Shown here: positions 43,072 to 52,034 of the stretch, piece after piece
How positions within the stretch are numbered: the stretch's first letter is position 1
Layout: every line of letters begins with the position of its first letter
From: Aminicenans sp964648465
Lineage (GTDB): Bacteria > Acidobacteriota > Aminicenantia > Aminicenantales > Aminicenantaceae
Length of the DNA stretch: 64,000 bases
Direction: 5' to 3'
Assembly: GCA_964648465.1 (NCBI GenBank)
Contig: CAZYMU010000001.1
Location: forward strand, 62,001 to 126,000
Position numbers and translations under genes: made by a program
Notes under the pieces: generated by a model
The model's input: the letters and a program-made list of their open reading frames with translations, nothing else
What the model was told of the DNA's origin: nothing
Database searches by the model: none

Positions 43072-43255
43072 TTCCTAATGATATCAGGCAGATTTATTGT
43101 ATGCTAAGTTAGAAATAACTGGGTTGTGTTTATAGTTAATGTGAATAAGCCAGTTTTATATATTTTTAATGAAAAAAGTTGATTTTTAATTTAAATATAG
43201 TATAATAAAAGTAAGCTTTGTTAAGCTGGCTGGACAGAGTTTAAACCCTTCTTTA

Positions 43256-43576
43256 TTATCCCCTTTTTGCTTGTTTTCCCCAAATCAAAACAGCCAGCAT
43301 TATATTTTTTGCTAAGTAATCCAGACTAACTCCAACCCAGCGCTGCTTAAGATAAACATGCGGAGTTCCAGAAGAGCCGAGAAGATAGAGAGGAAATGGC
43401 GTTAAAATCTTAGTGGAGCGCAAACATGCACTCAAATTCATCTATTATCAGCAATTTTTACCTTACAGGCGAGCCGATCTTACCGCATCTGATTCGTTAC
43501 AGCCCATTCGTGGTGAAGGACCACAACTTCATGCGCTGTGCATTGCATCTGAGGCAAGCTTGACTCATGAATAACC
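43256..43576 (+). repeat. Composite repeat block (R2 part plus structured module copy 2)
   Basis: The gap 43072-43724 has no gene. Its core holds part of module R2 (from 43345, GCTTAAGATAAACATGCGGA, to about 43436) joined to the structured module (43442-43576), nearly identical to 24882-25017, with the same nested hairpin at 43499-43539 (one mismatch in the outer stem). On the minus strand, 43256-43343 reads as RWVGVSLDYLAKNIMLAVLIWGKQAK, which might be the tail of a decayed transposase, but that is weak. Confidence 0.7.
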
Positions 43577-43647
43577 CAGGTTAAATATTTCTTATATATC
43601 ATTTTAAAATAAATAAGAAAACAAAACCAATTGAAAAATGTGTTAAG

Positions 43648-43677
43648 TTGACCTCATACTTTTCTCTATGTTATAAG
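43648..43677 (+). promoter_or_regulatory. Sigma-70-type promoter of the C69 dipeptidase
   Basis: TTGACC (43648-43653) and TATAAG (43672-43677) are separated by 18 bp, 47 bp before the ATG. The arrangement TTGAC...CTATGTTATAA resembles the AOR promoter at 9805-9833. Confidence 0.55.
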
Positions 43678-43724
43678 CTTATTGGATTGTGGCTGAAATG
43701 TCACACAAAAAAAGGAGACAGACG

Positions 43725-45308
43725 ATGAAAAAGCTAAAACTATCGAAATATTATTGGATTCCTATGTTTATTTTAATTATGTTGTTTTTTGCTTATTCTG
43801 CCGAGATTTTGCAGAATGATCAAAAGATAGAGTTTGAGGGGTGTACGAGTATTATTGCTGGGAGACTAGCCTCAGTCGATGGTTCTACAATGACTTCTCA
43901 TTCGTGCGATAGTGGAACAGATCGCACCTGGATAAATATAGTCCCTCATAAAAAACATAAAAAGGGGGAGATGTGCACGCTTTATTTCCAATCAAAAATG
44001 ACAAAAGGGCCTGATCATCCGGACAGACTTCCAAAAGGAAAAATTCCCCAGGTTCCTGAAACATATGCATATATTAATACGGCTTATCCGGTAATGAACG
44101 AGTATCAACTTGCTATCGGAGAAACTACTTTTGGGGGGAAACGTGAGCTGCACAGCGGTATCGGTATTATAGATTGTCCGGAACTTTATCGCCTTGTACT
44201 GGAGCGTGCCAAGACGGCCAAGGAAGCGATCAAAATTGCTGATGAATTAACTAAGAAATATGGTTATATTGACCGGGGGGAATGTTTCACTTTTGCAGAC
44301 CCCAAAGAAACCTGGCAGTTTGAGATTTTGGGACCAGGAAAAGGGAAAAAAGGGGCGGTATGGGCAGCCCAACGCATTCCTGATGATCAGGTGGGGGTTT
44401 CAGCGAATTCCTCCAGGATCAGAGAAATTAACCTCAAAAACGAAGATTATTTTATGGCATCGAGTAATGTGTATTCTTTGGCTGAAGAAATGGGTTGGTG
44501 GAACAAAAAAAGCGGCAAGCCCTTTGAGTTTTGCTATGCTTATGCCTCGAGAAACAGTATGGGTTCGCGCCGTCGGGAGTGGAGAGTATTGAGTTTTGTA
44601 GCTCCATCACTAAAATTGGATCCTAACTCAGAAAATTTTCCATTTTCTGTTAGGCCAGATAAAAAAATATCTGTGAAGAATATTATCGATATTTTTAGGG
44701 ACGCATATGAAGGCACAGAATTTGATATGACCAAAAGCATGATAACTGTTAACAGAAAAGGAGAGAAAGTTAAAAGCCCGGTCGCATGTCCTCATATGAA
44801 CAGGGAACTGATGGCACTGTTCAGTATTAAAAGGGAAAGGACTATTTGTTCATCCTATGCAACATATCTTCAAGTTACTCAATCCAGAGGATGGCTTCCT
44901 GATGCTATAGGAGGAGTTGTTTGGATAGGCTATGATAACCCTGCAACAACACCTCATACGCCATTTTACTGTGGAATTTCTCGAATGCCTGATTCTTATA
45001 TGGTAGATGGAAGATGGGGGTTTAAACGTGATTGTGCTTGGTGGGCGTTCCGAAGAGTCAGCCAGTTGGCTAAGTTCAGATGGCAGGATATTACTAAGGA
45101 TATAGCAAAAGTCTGGAAAAATATCGAAGAGAAAGCCTTTACTGATCAGCCACGAATTGAAGAAGAAGCTGAAAGGATGTATAAAAAAAATCCTGAGAAG
45201 GCTAAAAAATTTCTAACGAAGTACTGTCTTGATGTCGCAAATCAGGCAGTTAAGACATACTGGAAATTGGGTGATGACCTGTGGGCTAAATACACAAGGT
45301 ATTTTTAA
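43725..45308 (+). CDS. C69-family dipeptidase, exported
   Basis: A 527-residue Ntn-hydrolase of peptidase family C69 (PepD-like), which cleaves dipeptides. The start is ATG 43725, with a perfect aaaggag RBS; upstream ATGs have none. The N-terminal membrane/signal segment (WIPMFILIMLFFAYSAE) precedes the processing site: Cys40 in EGCTSIIAG is the expected nucleophile after autocleavage, and SVDGSTMTSHSCDSG follows as in the family. Later blocks GETTFGGK, LVLERAKTAKEAI and GVSANSSRI are typical. It appears to act in the periplasm or as a membrane-tethered enzyme, in line with peptide use; an OPT peptide transporter lies at 54-56 kb. Confidence 0.88.
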   Translation: MKKLKLSKYYWIPMFILIMLFFAYSAEILQNDQKIEFEGCTSIIAGRLASVDGSTMTSHSCDSGTDRTWINIVPHKKHKKGEMCTLYFQSKMTKGPDHPDRLPKGKIPQVPETYAYINTAYPVMNEYQLAIGETTFGGKRELHSGIGIIDCPELYRLVLERAKTAKEAIKIADELTKKYGYIDRGECFTFADPKETWQFEILGPGKGKKGAVWAAQRIPDDQVGVSANSSRIREINLKNEDYFMASSNVYSLAEEMGWWNKKSGKPFEFCYAYASRNSMGSRRREWRVLSFVAPSLKLDPNSENFPFSVRPDKKISVKNIIDIFRDAYEGTEFDMTKSMITVNRKGEKVKSPVACPHMNRELMALFSIKRERTICSSYATYLQVTQSRGWLPDAIGGVVWIGYDNPATTPHTPFYCGISRMPDSYMVDGRWGFKRDCAWWAFRRVSQLAKFRWQDITKDIAKVWKNIEEKAFTDQPRIEEEAERMYKKNPEKAKKFLTKYCLDVANQAVKTYWKLGDDLWAKYTRYF

Positions 45309-45324
45309 GAATTTTTTATTCAAC

Positions 45325-45513
45325 CTAATAAATAAACTGCCCCTTGATTTCTATCGGTAGTTTCCTGCCTTTTTCAATAAGTTCTATAAGCCTTTTGTGA
45401 GCAGAGTCTCTTCCAGTGTATAGATATCCTGAAATATAAACACGGTCTTCAGCACGAAGTTGTCCTCTTATTTTGTCAGAAACTGGAGTTTGATTAGTTT
45501 TAATGTCAAATTT
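45325..45513 (-). pseudogene. Fumarate hydratase beta-domain remnant fused in frame behind mdh
   Basis: Immediately after the mdh TAG stop and in the same reading frame, 62 residues match the start of the class I fumarase beta (C-terminal) domain: KTNQTPVSDKIR, EDRVYISGYLYTGRDSAHKR and LPIEIKGQFIY, then TAG. In intact fumarases the next residues are YVGP. There is no ATG, GTG or TTG start in this frame, and the rest of the domain is absent. It looks like the remnant of a deletion joining mdh to the truncated fumarase gene. Confidence 0.8.
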
Positions 45514-46440
45514 CTATAATTCTAGAGAGTCTATTACATTGCGGACAGCTGCTTCTGACTTCTTGATAGCTTCTTTCTCTTCTTCTTTAAGGTCGATTTC
45601 AATTATTTTTTCAACTCCGTTAGCTCCTAACTTAACCGGAACACCGAAATAGATATTGTTGATTCCGTATTCTCCTTCAAGGTAAGCTGTGCATGGGAGA
45701 ATTTTTTTCTTGTCTTTAAGAATGGATTCAACCATTTCTGTTATAGCCAGCGAGGGTGAGTAGTAAGCGCTTCCTGTTTTCAGATATCTTACGATTTCTC
45801 CGCCACCTCCTCTTGTCCTTTCTACTATAGCGTCAATTTTTTCTTGGGAGATAAATTGGGTGATAGGTATACCAGAAATTGTTGTGTATCTTACAAAGGG
45901 GACCATTGTATCTCCATGTCCCCCGAGAACCAGAGCCTGAATGCTTTCTACTGAAACATCGGCTTCCATTGCAATGAAACTTCTGTAGCGAGTTGTATCC
46001 AAGATACCTGCCATTCCAACGACCCTGTTTTTGGGAAATCCGCTGACTTTAAATGCAGTGTATACCATAGAATCGAGAGGATTAGAAACAACTATAAGAA
46101 TAGCATTTGGAGAGTATTTAGTGATTTTTTCAGTAACGTCTTTTACAATTTTAAAATTTGTTCCAACAAGTTCATCCCGGCTCATTCCAGGCTTTCTTGG
46201 AACTCCAGCAGTTATAACCACTATGTCAGAATTTGCTGTGTCCTCGTATGAATTTGTTCCTATGATTATTGAATCATATTTTCCTACTGGCCCGCCTTCA
46301 CGCATATCCAGACCTTTGCCGATGGGCATATCCTCGATAATATCAAGTAGTACGACATCGGCTAATTCTTTCTCAGTGATTTTGAATGCAGTACTTTCTC
46401 CTACATGGCCTGCTCCGACCACAGTTACTTTTTTTCTCAT
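45514..46440 (-). CDS. mdh: Malate dehydrogenase
   Basis: A 308-residue NAD-dependent malate/lactate dehydrogenase-family enzyme; the TCA step malate to oxaloacetate. It has the Rossmann motif [12 protein letters not shown] (6-17), Asp near 33 in VLLDI for NAD preference, and [19 protein letters not shown], where Arg in RKPGMSR marks malate dehydrogenases. Catalytic His is in [10 protein letters not shown], with Asp/Arg in NPLDSM and the DTTRYR loop. The length is typical. Beyond its TAG stop the frame continues into the fumarase remnant. RBS aggag precedes the ATG. Confidence 0.94.
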   Translation of the reverse strand: MRKKVTVVGAGHVGESTAFKITEKELADVVLLDIIEDMPIGKGLDMREGGPVGKYDSIIIGTNSYEDTANSDIVVITAGVPRKPGMSRDELVGTNFKIVKDVTEKITKYSPNAILIVVSNPLDSMVYTAFKVSGFPKNRVVGMAGILDTTRYRSFIAMEADVSVESIQALVLGGHGDTMVPFVRYTTISGIPITQFISQEKIDAIVERTRGGGGEIVRYLKTGSAYYSPSLAITEMVESILKDKKKILPCTAYLEGEYGINNIYFGVPVKLGANGVEKIIEIDLKEEEKEAIKKSEAAVRNVIDSLEL

Positions 46441-46509
46441 TATTGCAGTCCTCCTTTAATTTGCGGGATAATTTAAAAAGATTACTATTACCCGCATTTT
46501 TTTAACCTG

Positions 46510-46660
46510 AATTAGTCATAAATTATGCCTACACCAATATTTATTTTCCATTATATCTGCTAGTTGCGTTGATTTTTCCTTCAGCATAACATTTAACTCC
46601 TTTTCCTTGCAATTCTTTTCCTCTATATCAGCATTCTTTATGAATAATCCAGGTTAATTA
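46510..46660. repeat. Repeat-bounded segment between mdh and icd
   Basis: The 240-bp gap between mdh and icd holds a roughly 150-bp segment bounded by TTAACCTGAATTAGTCAT (from 46510) and an inverted ATGAATAATCCAGGTTAA (to 46656), with TATCAGCATTCTTTATGAAT just inside the latter. These are the same ends as the dispersed elements at 24.8, 43.5 and 56.2 kb. The interior has one Lys-rich minus-strand open frame without an RBS. Confidence 0.55.
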
Positions 46661-46680
46661 ATATTTTAAATTATGTTATA

Positions 46681-47886
46681 TTATTTAACCTGTTTTGAAT
46701 AATTTTCCCATTTTTCTTTTAAGTCTGGATCTTGTATGGTTTCCATGAGATAGTTTGAATATTCAGCACCAGTGACTCCTGTAGAACGTCCTGTGATGAC
46801 AACTTTTTTCTCGAAATTTCCACATATGTCCAGCGCCATCTCCAATTTTCTGGATTTTTCAGGATAGCCAATATAGCTGATGAGCATTGCGGCAGCCCTG
46901 ATCATGCTGCACGGGTCCGCATATATTGCTCTTCCTTCTTTAACCATTCTGGGGGCAGAACCGTGGATAGCTTCGAACATAGAATAGCGTTTTCCTATGT
47001 TAGCACTCCCTGCTGTTCCAACACCACCCTGAAATTGTGCTGCTTCATCAGTGAGAATATCCCCATAAAGATTTGGAAGGACCAAGACTTTAAACTGGCT
47101 TCTGCGTTTGGGATCTATAAGCTTAGCCGTCATGATATCGATATACCAGTCATCGCATTCTATTCCAGGGTACTCTTTGGCAATCTTATACCCCATATCC
47201 AGGAATTTACCGTCGGTAGTTTTGACGACATTAGCCTTTGTTACTATGGTAACTTTGTTGATATTATTTTTTTTAGCGTGTTCAAATGCAAGACGAATAA
47301 TTCTCTCTGCTCCCTGGGAAGTTATGACTTTAAAGTCAAATGCAAGGTCATCGGTAACATTTATTCCCTTACTTCCCATGATGTAGGCGCCTTCGGTGTT
47401 TTCACGGAAGAAGATCCAGTCAATTCCTTCTTTTGGAACGCTTACGGGCCTGACATTTGCGAACAGGTCTAAATAACGCCGTAATGCAACATTACAGCTT
47501 TCAAGGTTTGGCCATGGGTCTCCTTTTCTTGGAGTAGTTGTTGGGCCCTTCAGTGTAATGTGGCATTTTTTTATCTTTTCAAGAACATCATCTGGGACGG
47601 ATATGTTTTGTGCTGCACGGTTCTCTATGGTCAGACCTTCAATATCGCGCACTTCAACTTTTCCTGCTTTTATTTCTTCCTGAAGCATGAATTCCAGGAT
47701 TTTCCTTGCCTCTTTAGCGATAAACGGGCCTATTCCATCACCGCCAATAATTCCAATAATTATAGGTTTTAATTGAGAAAAATCAGTCCAGTCCTGAGGT
47801 TCTTTCAGTTTCTCAACGCGTTTGAGTTGTTCTTCTATGATCTGAGAGAAGTGCGTCTTTGCTTTTTCGATTATTGTATTATCCAT
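46681..47886 (-). CDS. icd: Isocitrate/isopropylmalate dehydrogenase-family enzyme, probable Icd
   Basis: A 401-residue beta-decarboxylating dehydrogenase, most likely isocitrate dehydrogenase (isocitrate to 2-oxoglutarate). Seen are GIIGGDGIGP (about 49-58), LKGPTTTPRKGDPWPNLESCNVALRRYLDLFANVRPV, FRENTEGAY, the catalytic Tyr in that loop and Lys in VTIVTKANVVK, metal-binding Asp in DILTDEAAQF and the cofactor loop EAIHGSAPRMVKEGRAIYADP. The neighbouring acnB and mdh point to isocitrate rather than isopropylmalate. NAD versus NADP cannot be decided safely. The N-terminal 45 residues form an extra charged helix. Confidence 0.85.
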   Translation of the reverse strand: MDNTIIEKAKTHFSQIIEEQLKRVEKLKEPQDWTDFSQLKPIIIGIIGGDGIGPFIAKEARKILEFMLQEEIKAGKVEVRDIEGLTIENRAAQNISVPDDVLEKIKKCHITLKGPTTTPRKGDPWPNLESCNVALRRYLDLFANVRPVSVPKEGIDWIFFRENTEGAYIMGSKGINVTDDLAFDFKVITSQGAERIIRLAFEHAKKNNINKVTIVTKANVVKTTDGKFLDMGYKIAKEYPGIECDDWYIDIMTAKLIDPKRRSQFKVLVLPNLYGDILTDEAAQFQGGVGTAGSANIGKRYSMFEAIHGSAPRMVKEGRAIYADPCSMIRAAAMLISYIGYPEKSRKLEMALDICGNFEKKVVITGRSTGVTGAEYSNYLMETIQDPDLKEKWENYSKQVK

Positions 47887-47976
47887 GATTGCTTCTCCGT
47901 ATAATATTGATATTAATTCGAGTAAAACAATAACTGTAGAATATTATAATTTTTTACTAGTAAAATCAACTAACAT

Positions 47977-48005
47977 TTGAACTTTTTGGCCTTCTATTAT
48001 ATATT
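47977..48005 (+). promoter_or_regulatory. Sigma-70-type promoter of acnB
   Basis: TTGAAC (47977-47982), 17 bp, TATATT (48000-48005). A short leader follows with a hairpin GGGGAT-AGAA-ATCCCC at 48024-48039 and then a gaggg RBS before the acnB ATG at 48072. The hairpin may protect the mRNA 5' end or act as a protein site; it has no U-run. Confidence 0.5.
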
Positions 48006-48071
48006 ATCCGATCATATATACAAGGGGATAGAAATCCCCTCATATTAATAAAATTAAGAGGGAGTGTCATA

Positions 48072-50618
48072 ATGCCAAAATCATATTTCAAAGGAACAAT
48101 TGAAGAAAGAAAGCATGGAATTCCTCCGCTGCCCCTAAACCCAAAGGAAACAGAAAAACTATGTAAGTTCTTGGAAGATCCCCAGGAAGGAGAAGAAGGC
48201 TTTCTTTTAGATTTATTGAAAAATAGAGTAGCTCCTGGTGTTGATCCGGCATCAAAGATCAAAGCAGAATGGCTTAAGAAAATAGCTAAAAGCGATGTCT
48301 GTTCTCCTGTATTATCAAGAAAAAAAGCAGTAAAACTGCTTGGCACCATGCTAGGCGGGTACAATGTTGATCATTTGATTTCCTTATTGAAGGATCAGGA
48401 AATTGCTCAGGAAGCGGCAGAAGCGTTAAAAAAGATTATTCTTATTTACCAGAATTTTGATAAGATTGTTGAAATGGCAGGGGCCAACAGATTTGCTAAA
48501 GATGTGCTCACATCATGGGCAAAAGGGGAGTGGTTTCTTTCGAGACCTGACTTTCCGGATAAATTCATGCTTAAAGTCTACAAAGTGGACGGAGAAATAA
48601 ATACCGATGATTTATCTCCGGCAAAATATGCATGGAGCCGCTCAGACATCCCTTTGCATGCCCTTTCCATGGGGGAAACAAGATTTCCTGATGGGATTGA
48701 AACAATTAAAAAGTTTCGTAGCGAAGGAAACCGTGTTGTTTTTGTTGGCGATGTTGTAGGCACAGGTTCTTCTAGAAAGTCCGCAACAAATTCTCTGATG
48801 TGGCACACTGGAGAAGACATTCCCTTTGTTCCAAACAAAAGGAGGGGGGGAATTGTATTAGGTGGTTTGATTGCTCCTATTTTCTTTAATACAGTAGAGG
48901 ACTCTGGGGGCCTGCCAATCATGTGCGATGTAAGCAGAATGAAGACAGGAGAGATTATCACAATTGATACAATCTCTAAAAAAATCACGAATGAATATGG
49001 AGAAATGCTGACAAGTTTCGAATTTAAGCCTGCAACACTCAAAGATGAATACAGGGCTGGTGGACGGCTTCTTCTTATTATTGGCCATTCATTGACTGCC
49101 AAAGCGCGAAAAGTGCTCGGTATGCCAGAGGCTGCTTTTTTTACTACTATTAAAAATCCAACACCTATACAAGAGCAGGGATATACTTTAGCCCAGAAAA
49201 TAGTTGGAAAAGCTTGCGGTGTTGAGGGAATACTTCCGGGTTCTTCCTGTGAACCAAAAATGACTACGGTAGGATCGCAGGATACAACCGGTACTATGAC
49301 AGCAGATGAACTGAAAGAACTTGCCTGCATGGAATTTCAATCAGAGATATTTTTTCAGTCTTTCTGCCATACCGCTGCTTATCCTAAACCTTCAGACGTG
49401 AAAATGCATAAATTTCTCTCAGAGTTTACTGTTGAGCGTAAGGGGGTGGCCATTAGGCCTGGTGATGGAGTCATACATTCGTGGCTGAACCGTCTTTTGG
49501 TGCCTGATACCATGGGAACAGCTGGTGATTCTCACACACGTTTCCCTATTGGATTGAGCTTTCCTGCTGGTTCTGGACTTGTTGCATTTGCTGGGACTTT
49601 AGGTTTTATGCCGCTGGATATGCCAGAGTCTGTCCTTGTAAAGTTTAGCGGCAAAATAAAACCGGGAATTACTCTAAGGGATATAGTAAATGCTATTCCT
49701 TATTTTGCCATAAAAAAAGGGATGTTGACGGTTGAGAAAGAGGGGAAAAAAAATTTTTTTAACGGTCGTATTGTCGAAATGGAAGGTCTTCCTGATTTAA
49801 CCGTCGAACAGGCGTTCGAATTGACAGATGCTACTGCAGAGCGTTCTGCTGCAGGAGGAACTATCTCTCTGAATAGAGAGATAGTGATCAGCTATATTAA
49901 GAGCAATATTTCTTTAATGGAGAAACTAATAGTTGATGGCTATCAGTATGCACCTAGTTTAAGAAAGAGGATAGAATCCTGCCAGAGATGGCTTGAAAAT
50001 CCTGTAATTCTGAGGAGAGATGAGAATGCCGAATATGTTAAGGTCCTTGAAATAAATCTCCAAGATATTACTGAGCCAATATTAGCTTGTCCAAATGATC
50101 CTGATGACGTGAAGATGCTTTCTGAGGTTGCTGGCACCAAGATTGAAGAAATATTCATTGGATCATGCATGACTAACATAGGCCATTTCAGGGCAGCTGG
50201 GAAAATATTTGAAGATGCAGGTTATCTTGATACGCGAGTCTGGTTAGCTCCTCCAACAAAGATGGATAGAGCCCAGTTAAAGAGAGAAGGATATTATTCG
50301 ATATATTCCAGTGTTGGCGCCAGGACAGAAATTCCGGGCTGTTCTCTGTGTATGGGCAATCAAGCTAGAGTCAGACCAAGGGCAACTATTATTTCCACAT
50401 CCACAAGAAATTTCGATAACAGAATGGGAGATGAGGTTCAGGTCTTTCTAGGGTCTGCCGAACTTGCTGCTGTATGTGCTCTTTATGGAAAAATTCCTAC
50501 TCCTGAAGAATATTTTTCCATTTTTAATAAAAAAATTACTCCAAAGAAAGATGAAATTTACAGATACCTTAAGTTTGATGAGATGAAAGATCTCTCTCTA
50601 GAATACGAAAAAGCTTGA
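48072..50618 (+). CDS. acnB: Aconitate hydratase B
   Basis: An 848-residue AcnB-type bifunctional aconitate hydratase/2-methylisocitrate dehydratase. Domain order is the one special to AcnB: an N-terminal HEAT-like domain (about 1-155), then the swivel domain (about 165-370; KVDGEINTDDLSPAKYAWSRSDIP), then domains 1-3 with the [4Fe-4S] site. The cluster Cys are in IFIGSCMTNIGHFRAAGK and PGCSLCMGNQAR near the C-terminus. GTAGDSHTRFPIGLSFPAGSG and SCEPKMTTVGSQDTTG are catalytic segments. It is divergent from icd, forming a citrate-to-oxoglutarate pair. Confidence 0.95.
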   Translation: MPKSYFKGTIEERKHGIPPLPLNPKETEKLCKFLEDPQEGEEGFLLDLLKNRVAPGVDPASKIKAEWLKKIAKSDVCSPVLSRKKAVKLLGTMLGGYNVDHLISLLKDQEIAQEAAEALKKIILIYQNFDKIVEMAGANRFAKDVLTSWAKGEWFLSRPDFPDKFMLKVYKVDGEINTDDLSPAKYAWSRSDIPLHALSMGETRFPDGIETIKKFRSEGNRVVFVGDVVGTGSSRKSATNSLMWHTGEDIPFVPNKRRGGIVLGGLIAPIFFNTVEDSGGLPIMCDVSRMKTGEIITIDTISKKITNEYGEMLTSFEFKPATLKDEYRAGGRLLLIIGHSLTAKARKVLGMPEAAFFTTIKNPTPIQEQGYTLAQKIVGKACGVEGILPGSSCEPKMTTVGSQDTTGTMTADELKELACMEFQSEIFFQSFCHTAAYPKPSDVKMHKFLSEFTVERKGVAIRPGDGVIHSWLNRLLVPDTMGTAGDSHTRFPIGLSFPAGSGLVAFAGTLGFMPLDMPESVLVKFSGKIKPGITLRDIVNAIPYFAIKKGMLTVEKEGKKNFFNGRIVEMEGLPDLTVEQAFELTDATAERSAAGGTISLNREIVISYIKSNISLMEKLIVDGYQYAPSLRKRIESCQRWLENPVILRRDENAEYVKVLEINLQDITEPILACPNDPDDVKMLSEVAGTKIEEIFIGSCMTNIGHFRAAGKIFEDAGYLDTRVWLAPPTKMDRAQLKREGYYSIYSSVGARTEIPGCSLCMGNQARVRPRATIISTSTRNFDNRMGDEVQVFLGSAELAAVCALYGKIPTPEEYFSIFNKKITPKKDEIYRYLKFDEMKDLSLEYEKA

Positions 50619-50648
50619 GGTAGAGCAATGATGGATTTTAATGATTAA

Positions 50649-50747
50649 TTTGCACGGAAAAACAGCATTTTCCTGGCTTCGGATCTGGCTCAGCATATCA
50701 CTGGCGAAGTTCTAAATATAAACGGCAGTTCTGTGCTTTGTGCTTAA
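50649..50747 (+). pseudogene. Short-chain dehydrogenase C-terminal remnant
   Basis: Downstream of acnB, one plus-strand frame reads NSIFLASDLAQHITGEVLNI then NGSSVLCA and stop. This is the classic C-terminal end of FabG-like SDR enzymes (FLASDxAxYITGxVLxVDGG). A stop codon and no start lie upstream, so only the last 32 residues or so survive. Confidence 0.72.
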
Positions 50748-50811
50748 TACAAGCTTGTGAAATGCTTTAGATTTTGATAGCTTTAGATTGAAACGTAAAA
50801 AGGAGGCCAAA

Positions 50812-51069
50812 ATGGAAGAAGAAATTGGGAAAATTACTCATTTTTTTTCTAAGATTAATGTTGGAATCCTGATACTATTAAAGGGAAAATTAAAAATTGG
50901 GGATATCATCCACATAAAAGGTCACACGACGGATTTTCACCAGAGAATAGAGTCAATGCAGATAGAATACGCTCCTGTTGATTCGATTAAAGCAGGAGTT
51001 GAGGCAGGGATTAAGGTAGAGAATGCTGTACGAGAGAATGATATAGTTTTTAAAGTTACAGATGATTAG
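50812..51069 (+). CDS. Translation elongation factor-like (EF-Tu domain 2-type) protein
   Basis: An 85-residue stand-alone beta-barrel resembling domain 2 of translational GTPases: GKITHFFSKINVGILILLKGKLKIGDIIHIKGHTTDFHQRIESMQIE. The start is ATG 50812 with a strong aaggagg RBS; a TTG upstream was rejected. Such small proteins occur in many bacteria and archaea, often with U32 peptidase genes, but their role is not known. Here it lies alone before an M23 peptidase gene, 70 bp away. Confidence 0.8.
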   Translation: MEEEIGKITHFFSKINVGILILLKGKLKIGDIIHIKGHTTDFHQRIESMQIEYAPVDSIKAGVEAGIKVENAVRENDIVFKVTDD

Positions 51070-51140
51070 ATGACGTGATTTGTATGAATAAATTACTTGA
51101 CATCGAAGTTCTTTTAAATATGATAAGCAAGGAATAGATT

Positions 51141-52034
51141 ATGACAAAGAAGTTCTTATCACTGATTATTGTCCCCCATAACAAAGGAAAATCCAAAACT
51201 ATTACTCTTTCCAAAAAAAACATCAAGATAACAGCAATCGTTGCCGGGTTCCTATTTGTTATTATTGTTGTATTTCTGGTTGATTACTTTTGTATGAGTG
51301 GCACACGCAGCAAATACAAGAAATTATGCGAAGAGAGCGCTCAACAAAAAGAAACTCTTGCTCAATATGAAGATTCAGTAAACAAACTGGAAGCAAGAGT
51401 TAAGACTTTTGATGAGTACCGTAAGAGGCTGAACATAATGGCAGGGCTGAAATCTGAGGAAGTTTTAAGCGGAGAACCAGGAATTGGAGGAGGAAGCAGC
51501 GAGGAAATTCCTGTTTTGAGTAATTCAGGGGATTTAGATTTTAGCCACTTACAAAACATAGATGTAAAAGCCGAAGGTATTGGAAATAATCTTAATACAC
51601 TGGTTAATTTTTTCGAAAATCAAAAGTTGGAACTGAATGCGACCCCAAGTATCAAGCCAACAAAAGGGTGGATAACTTCTTCATTTGGGATGAGAGATGA
51701 TCCTTTTACAGGTAAACGAGCTTTTCATTGGGGGATTGACATTGCAACTCAATATGGAAATCCAGTTATTGCGACGGCGGATGGTGTGGTATTTCAAACA
51801 AAAACCGAAAAAATCGGAGGGAGAACTATTAAAATAAACCATCCAAGAACAGGTTATACAACCGTTTACTGCCATTTGAGTAAGTATTTAGTTAAGCCTG
51901 GTCAGAAGGTAAAGAGAGGGGATAGTATCGGGTTGGTTGGTAAAACAGGTAGAGCCACGAGTCCCCATGTTCACTATGAAGTCCGCCTAAACGGGAAACG
52001 TGTTAATCCTTGGTATTACATACTTGACGACTAA
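51141..52034 (+). CDS. M23 (LytM) peptidase with membrane anchor and coiled coil
   Basis: A 297-residue zinc endopeptidase or its inactive relative, acting on peptidoglycan cross-bridges. One transmembrane helix near residues 30-52 (ITAIVAGFLFVIIVVFLVDYF) is followed by a coiled coil (about 65-100, ESAQQKETLAQYEDSVNKLEARVKTFDEY) and the M23 domain (about 175-293). The metal ligands are intact: H in FHWGIDIA with Asp, and the HxH in SPHVHYEVRLNGKRVNPWYY. It converges with fmt, overlapping by 4 bp. Confidence 0.9.
   Translation: MTKKFLSLIIVPHNKGKSKTITLSKKNIKITAIVAGFLFVIIVVFLVDYFCMSGTRSKYKKLCEESAQQKETLAQYEDSVNKLEARVKTFDEYRKRLNIMAGLKSEEVLSGEPGIGGGSSEEIPVLSNSGDLDFSHLQNIDVKAEGIGNNLNTLVNFFENQKLELNATPSIKPTKGWITSSFGMRDDPFTGKRAFHWGIDIATQYGNPVIATADGVVFQTKTEKIGGRTIKINHPRTGYTTVYCHLSKYLVKPGQKVKRGDSIGLVGKTGRATSPHVHYEVRLNGKRVNPWYYILDD

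Noticed and set aside
48578..49330. 250-codon open frame antisense to acnB
   Set aside because: It lies wholly inside a clear aconitase gene, has no RBS, and its Ser/Pro/Val-rich translation has no family resemblance; a shadow of acnB codon usage.
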